From: SCTD01 sp036675425
GTDB lineage: Bacteria > Actinomycetota > Actinomycetes > Mycobacteriales > SCTD01
Assembly: GCA_036675425.1 (NCBI GenBank)
Contig: JAKFFB010000330.1
Location: forward strand, 1-23,034
Length of the DNA: 23,034 nucleotides
Reading direction: 5' to 3'
Positions 18,301 to 23,034 of this stretch are shown here, one piece after another. A model generated the notes under the pieces. That model did not search any database. It saw nothing but the letters and a program-made list of their open reading frames with translations, and was not told the DNA's origin. Both the position numbers and the translations under genes were made by a program. Each line of letters begins with the position of its first letter. The first letter of the stretch is position 1.

Positions 18301-21300
18301 AGCTCGGTCTGCCGGCCCATCCGGCTGCCCGGCGTCCCGTGCAGGCAGAGGACGGCGCGGCCGTTCTCGGCGCCGCTCTGCGTCCAGGCCAGGGCGCGCC
18401 CGTCGGGAAGGGTGAGGACCGCGTCCTCGTCGAGGACGGTGGGAGTCGTCATGCCGGGACCGTAACCACGACCAGGGGGTCGTGGCTTCGTCCTGCCGAC
18501 CGACGGAAGCGCCCCGATCTGGTGCGCTCGCCTAGCGTGCGGGCCGTGTCCCGTCTCCTGCTCAACCCCGGACGTACGACGGTCGCTGCCGGGAGCCCCG
18601 GCCGCGACCCGCTGCAGCTGCTCCACGGCAGGCTGCCCGGCTACGCGCCGTCGCCGCTGCTCCAGGTCCCGGAGCTGGCCGAGGCGTGGGGCGTCGGCGA
18701 GGTGCTGCTGAAGGCCGAGACCGACCGCCTCGGGCTGCCGTCCTTCAAGGTGCTCGGCGCCTCCTGGGCGGTGTGGACGACGCTGCTCGAGTCGGCCGGG
18801 CTGCCCGCCGGCACGCCGTTCTCGGCGGACCTGCTGCCTCGGCTCCGCGGCACCGGGGTCCGCCGGCTGGTCACCGCCACGGACGGCAACCACGGCCGGG
18901 CGGTCGCCCGCGTGGCGCGGACCTTCGGGCTGGACGCCCACGTCGTCGTGCCCGCCGGAGCCGAGCAGGTGCGCATCGCCGCCATCGCCGCGGAGGGAGC
19001 CGAGGTAGAGGTGGCCGACGGCGACTACGACCGGGCGGTCGCGCTCGCGGCGGCTCAGGCCGATGCCGATCCGTCGGGGCTGCTGGTGCAGGACACCTGG
19101 TGCGCCGGACACGAGGAGGTGCCGCAGCGGATCGTCCAGGGCTACAGCACGCTCTTCCACGAGATCGACGACGCCACAGGCGATGTCGACCTGATGCTGG
19201 TGCCTGTCGGGGTCGGCTCGCTCGCTGCGGCTGCCGTCGCGCACGCCGGCCCGCGCGCGACCCGGGTGGTCGCGGTCGAGCCGGTCGACGCCGCCTGCGT
19301 CCTCGCCTCCCTGGCCGCCGGCGAGCCGGTCGCGTCGGCAGGGGCGCCCGGCACCGTGATGGCCGGGCTCGACTGCGCCACCCCGTCAGCGCTCGCCTGG
19401 CCGGCCCTGGCGCGGCGGCTGGACGGCGCCCTGGCGGTCACCGACGAGGAGGCGTGCGCCGCGATGCGCCGCCTGCACGACCTGGGCGTGGACGCCGGAG
19501 CCACCGGCGCCGCATCCGTCGCGGGTGCCTCGGTGCTGCTGGCGGACCCCGGCGCGCGGGCGGCGCTGGCCGTCCACGAGGGCAGTCGGGTCGTCGTGCT
19601 GGTGACCGAGGGCGTGACCGATCCGGCGCACTTCGCCGCGGTGATCGGCGCCTGACGTCGTCCCGCCGTACCAACGCCGCCGCCACCCGTCATGCGCCTC
19701 GACGATGACCGGGGCCGCCGGCCGAGGTCAGATGTGCGGGTGAGCGACGCGCTGCGGGACGAGCTGTCCGGACTGGTCGAGGCCGAGCGGGAGCGTTTCG
19801 GCGTACCCGGCTGCGCGGTGCTCGTCGTGCACGACGGCGAGGTCGTGCTGCGCGCGGGCTTCGGCCGCCGCGACCTCGCCGCCGACCTGCCGGTCACGAC
19901 GTCGACGCTCTTCCCGATCGGCTCGTCGACCAAGACCTTCACGGCCGCGATCTGCGCGCTCGCCGTGGACGAGGGGCTGATCGGCTGGGACGAGCCGATC
20001 GCCGGGCACCTGCCCGGCTTCGCGCTGCAGGACCCGGTCGCGACGCGCGAGCTGACGCTGCGCGACATGCTGGCCCACCGCTCCGGACTGCCCCGGCACG
20101 ACCTGCTCTGGTACGCCGCGTCCGACGGCTCGCTCACCCGCGACGACCTGATCCGCGCGCTGCGACACCTGCCGGCCAACCGCGGCTTCCGGCAGGCCTG
20201 GCAGTACAACAACCTCGTCTTCACCACCGCGGGCGAGCTCGCCGGGCGGCTGTTCGGCAGCTCGTACGAGGACGCCGTCCGCGCCCACCTGCTCAAGCCG
20301 CTCGGCATGAACCGCACCGGCTTCTCGGTGTCGGAGTCGCAGCACGACCCGGACGCCGCGCGGCCCTACGTCGTGGCCCCCGAGGGCGGCGACCCGGTGG
20401 AGGTGCCGTTCGCCAGCCTCGACCTGGTCGGCCCGGCCGGGAACATCAACAGCACCGTCGAGGACCTCACCGGCTGGCTGCTCGAGCTGCTCGGCCGGCC
20501 GCAGGGCGAGCCGGTCCTCTCGGCCACGGCGCTCGAGCTGCTGCGCACCCCGGTCATGCCGCTGTCGGAGGTCTCGCCGCTGACCATCGGCCGCTCGGTC
20601 GGCTACGCCGCCGGCCTCGCGGTCGACGACTACCGCGGCTTCCGGGTGCTGCACCACGGCGGCAACATCGACGGGTTCTCCAGCCAGGTCAGCCTGATCC
20701 CGGAGACGGGCAGCGGCGTCGTCGTGCTCACGAACCGGTCGAGCACGGGCCTGCGGGACGCCCTGCCGTACGTCCTCTACGACCGCCTGCTCGGCCTGGA
20801 GCCGCAGCCGCACGGCGAGCACGTCGTCGGCGTCGAGCAGCTGCTGCGGGCGGGGATGAAGGCCAGTGCGGAGGGGCGTACGACGAGCCGTCCCGACAGC
20901 CCGGCGGTCCGGCCGCTCGCCGACTACGCGGGGCGCTACACCCACCCCGGCTACGGGACGGTCGAGGTGCTGCCGGGCGACGGCGAGGAGCTCCCGGTCC
21001 GGTACCGCGCCGTCACCGCGACGCTGCGGCACCGGCACCTCGAGGTCTTCGACCTGCACGCCGAGCTCGGCGGCGAGGACGTCCACATCCCCGCGCAGTT
21101 CCTCCACGACAGCGACGGCGAGGTGTCGGCGCTCACCGCGGTGCTCGAGCCGACGGTGCCGCCGATCCGCTTCGACCGGCAGCCGGACACCGCCCACCTC
21201 ACGGACGAGGTCCTCACCGGGCTGACAGGGACGTACTCGCTCGGCCCGATCTCCCTGGTCGTCACCCGGCGCGGCGAGAAGGACCTGGTCGTCTCGGTCG

Positions 21301-23034
21301 CCGGAGGCGCGCCCCGGCTGGTCACCGCCAAGGGCGGCTGGCGCTTCGCCGTCGACGCGCTGACGGTGGAGTTCGTGCCGCCGGACGCCGTCAAGACGCC
21401 GTACGGGGACTTCACCCGGGGCTGACCCCTAGCCTGCGGCATGCGCAGGTTCGAGGAGCTCGACTGGCGGCAGACCCCGATCGGCGAGATCAGCCTGCGC
21501 CGGCGGCTCGAGCCGACGCTGCAGGTCGACGTCTACGAGGTCCGGCTCGACGAGGACTTCCTGATGTCCAGCCTCTTCACGGTCGCCGAGGTAGCCCTCG
21601 CCGATCTCGGACTGGCCGCGCACCCGGGGCAGCAGCTCGACGTGGTGGTCGGCGGCCTCGGCCTGGGCTACACCGCGCGCGCCGCGCTGGCCGACTCGAG
21701 GGTCCGGTCCCTCGCCGTGGTGGAGGCGCTCCCGGAGGTGATCGACTGGCACGTCCGCGAGCTGCTCCCGCTCGGAGCCGAGCTCAACGCGGACGCGCGC
21801 TGCTCGCTCGTGCAGGGAGACTTCTTCGCGACGGTCATGGCAGCCGACCCGCTGGTCGCCGGCGGCGTCGACGTCGTGCTGCTCGACGTGGACCACTCGC
21901 CGCGGCACGTCCTGCACCCCAGCCACGCGCCCTTCTACGACGTCGCGGGCCTGGAGCTGCTGCGCTCCCAGCTGCGCCCGGGCGGGGTCTTCGCGCTCTG
22001 GTCCGACGACCCGCCCGACGCCGAGTTCGTCGCCCGCGCGGGCGACGTCTTCGCCGGTGTGGCAGCGCATGTCGTGCCGTTCCCCAACCACCTGACCGGT
22101 GGGGAGTCGACCAACACCGTCTACGTCTGCACCCTGGACACAGATACCCCCTAGGGGTATCGTGCGCAGTGGAGGTGGACAACATGGACCACGACATGCA
22201 CCACGACATGCACGGGAACGACCTCGAGGGGCGGGAGCTGACCCGGCTGGCGGTCTCCGCGACCGCGCACTGCCTGACCGGATGCGCCATCGGCGAGGTC
22301 CTCGGCATGGTGATCGGCACCGCCCTGGGCTGGGGCAACCTGTCGACCGTCGCCCTCGCCGTCGGGCTCGCGTTCTTCTTCGGCTACCTGCTCGCGCTGG
22401 TGCCGATCCTGCGCTCCGGGATCGCCCTGCGCGCAGCACTGCCGCTGGTGCTCGCCGCGGACACGCTGAGCATCACGACGATGGAGGTCGTCGACAACGC
22501 GATCATGCTCGGCATCCCGGGCGCGATGCACGCGGGGCTGGCCTCACCGCTGTTCTGGGGATCGCTCGCAGCGGCGCTCGCCATCGCCTTCGTGCTCACG
22601 GTGCCGGTCAACCGCTGGCTCATCGCGCGTGGCAAGGGCCACGCCGTCGTGCACGCGATGCACTAGGTGCGACGGTGGTCGCGCGCGAGCGGTCGTCGCG
22701 CGGGGGCCCGGTAGCCCTCGACCAGCTCCGGGAGCGCGAGGAACTGCCCGAGGTGGTGCTCGAGCACCAGCGCCGGCAGGACGTGGCCGAGGATCACCTC
22801 GTCGAGCCCGGCGGTCCTGCCGCTGACCGGCGCTTCCCGGTCGGTGATCCACGCGCAGTCTGAGGTGGATCCGGCGCCGGAATCCACCTCCAGCTCCGCG
22901 TGGATCACCGGCGGGGTGGGCGTCAGCGGCGGCGCAGCCGCCGCGCGCCCTTCCAGGCGCCGTAGCCCACGCCGGTCCCGGCTGCCGCCCCTGCCACGAG
23001 CAGGGCCACGGACAGCACCGGCCGCGCACCGCTG

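Overview
The window is very G+C-rich with strong third-position G/C bias, uses many GTG starts, and has several leaderless-looking promoters (TAnnnT placed 5-7 bases before the start codon). Together with the order topA, MFS-thymidylate kinase fusion, holB, tRNA-Thr, this points to an actinomycete (Actinomycetota). Nocardioidaceae/Propionibacteriales is my best guess, from memory rather than from a search.

Left part (1-9390): the 3' part of a NPPF-type SAM methyltransferase gene runs in from the edge and is translationally coupled to a gene for a degenerate, histidine-kinase-like membrane protein. Convergent to it lies a two-gene operon, an ArsR-like HTH regulator plus an MFS permease, with an operator-like inverted repeat inside its promoter. 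Next come four same-strand genes that form one two-component locus: anchored Ala/Pro-rich protein A, an intact membrane histidine kinase, anchored Ala/Pro-rich protein B (a paralogue of A), and a NarL/LuxR response regulator. The degenerate kinase is a paralogue of the intact one. A and B share a cytoplasmic domain of about 110 residues that I cannot name, and their promoters share a 13-base bipartite element at identical spacing. This is the most likely undescribed system in the window.

Middle part (9391-16017): a roughly 400-bp gap holds the topA promoter region. After it come the housekeeping genes topA (DNA topoisomerase I), an MFS-Tmk fusion, holB (DNA polymerase III delta') overlapping it by 4 bp, and a complete tRNA-Thr(CGT). 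A strong hairpin follows and serves both this strand and the convergent lipoprotein gene.

Right part (16018-23034): a minus-strand pair of alpha/beta hydrolase and type-I periplasmic-binding lipoprotein (ATGA overlap) is divergent from a run of plus-strand genes: a PLP-dependent diaminopropionate ammonia-lyase-like enzyme, a class C beta-lactamase-family serine hydrolase, a spermidine-synthase-like protein, and a DUF4396 membrane protein. The DUF4396 gene has a clear CsoR-type copper operator within its promoter. Two minus-strand genes close the window: a small hypothetical and the C-terminus of a membrane protein cut by the edge. The first ~55 bases look like an unrelated sequence joined to the methyltransferase gene.
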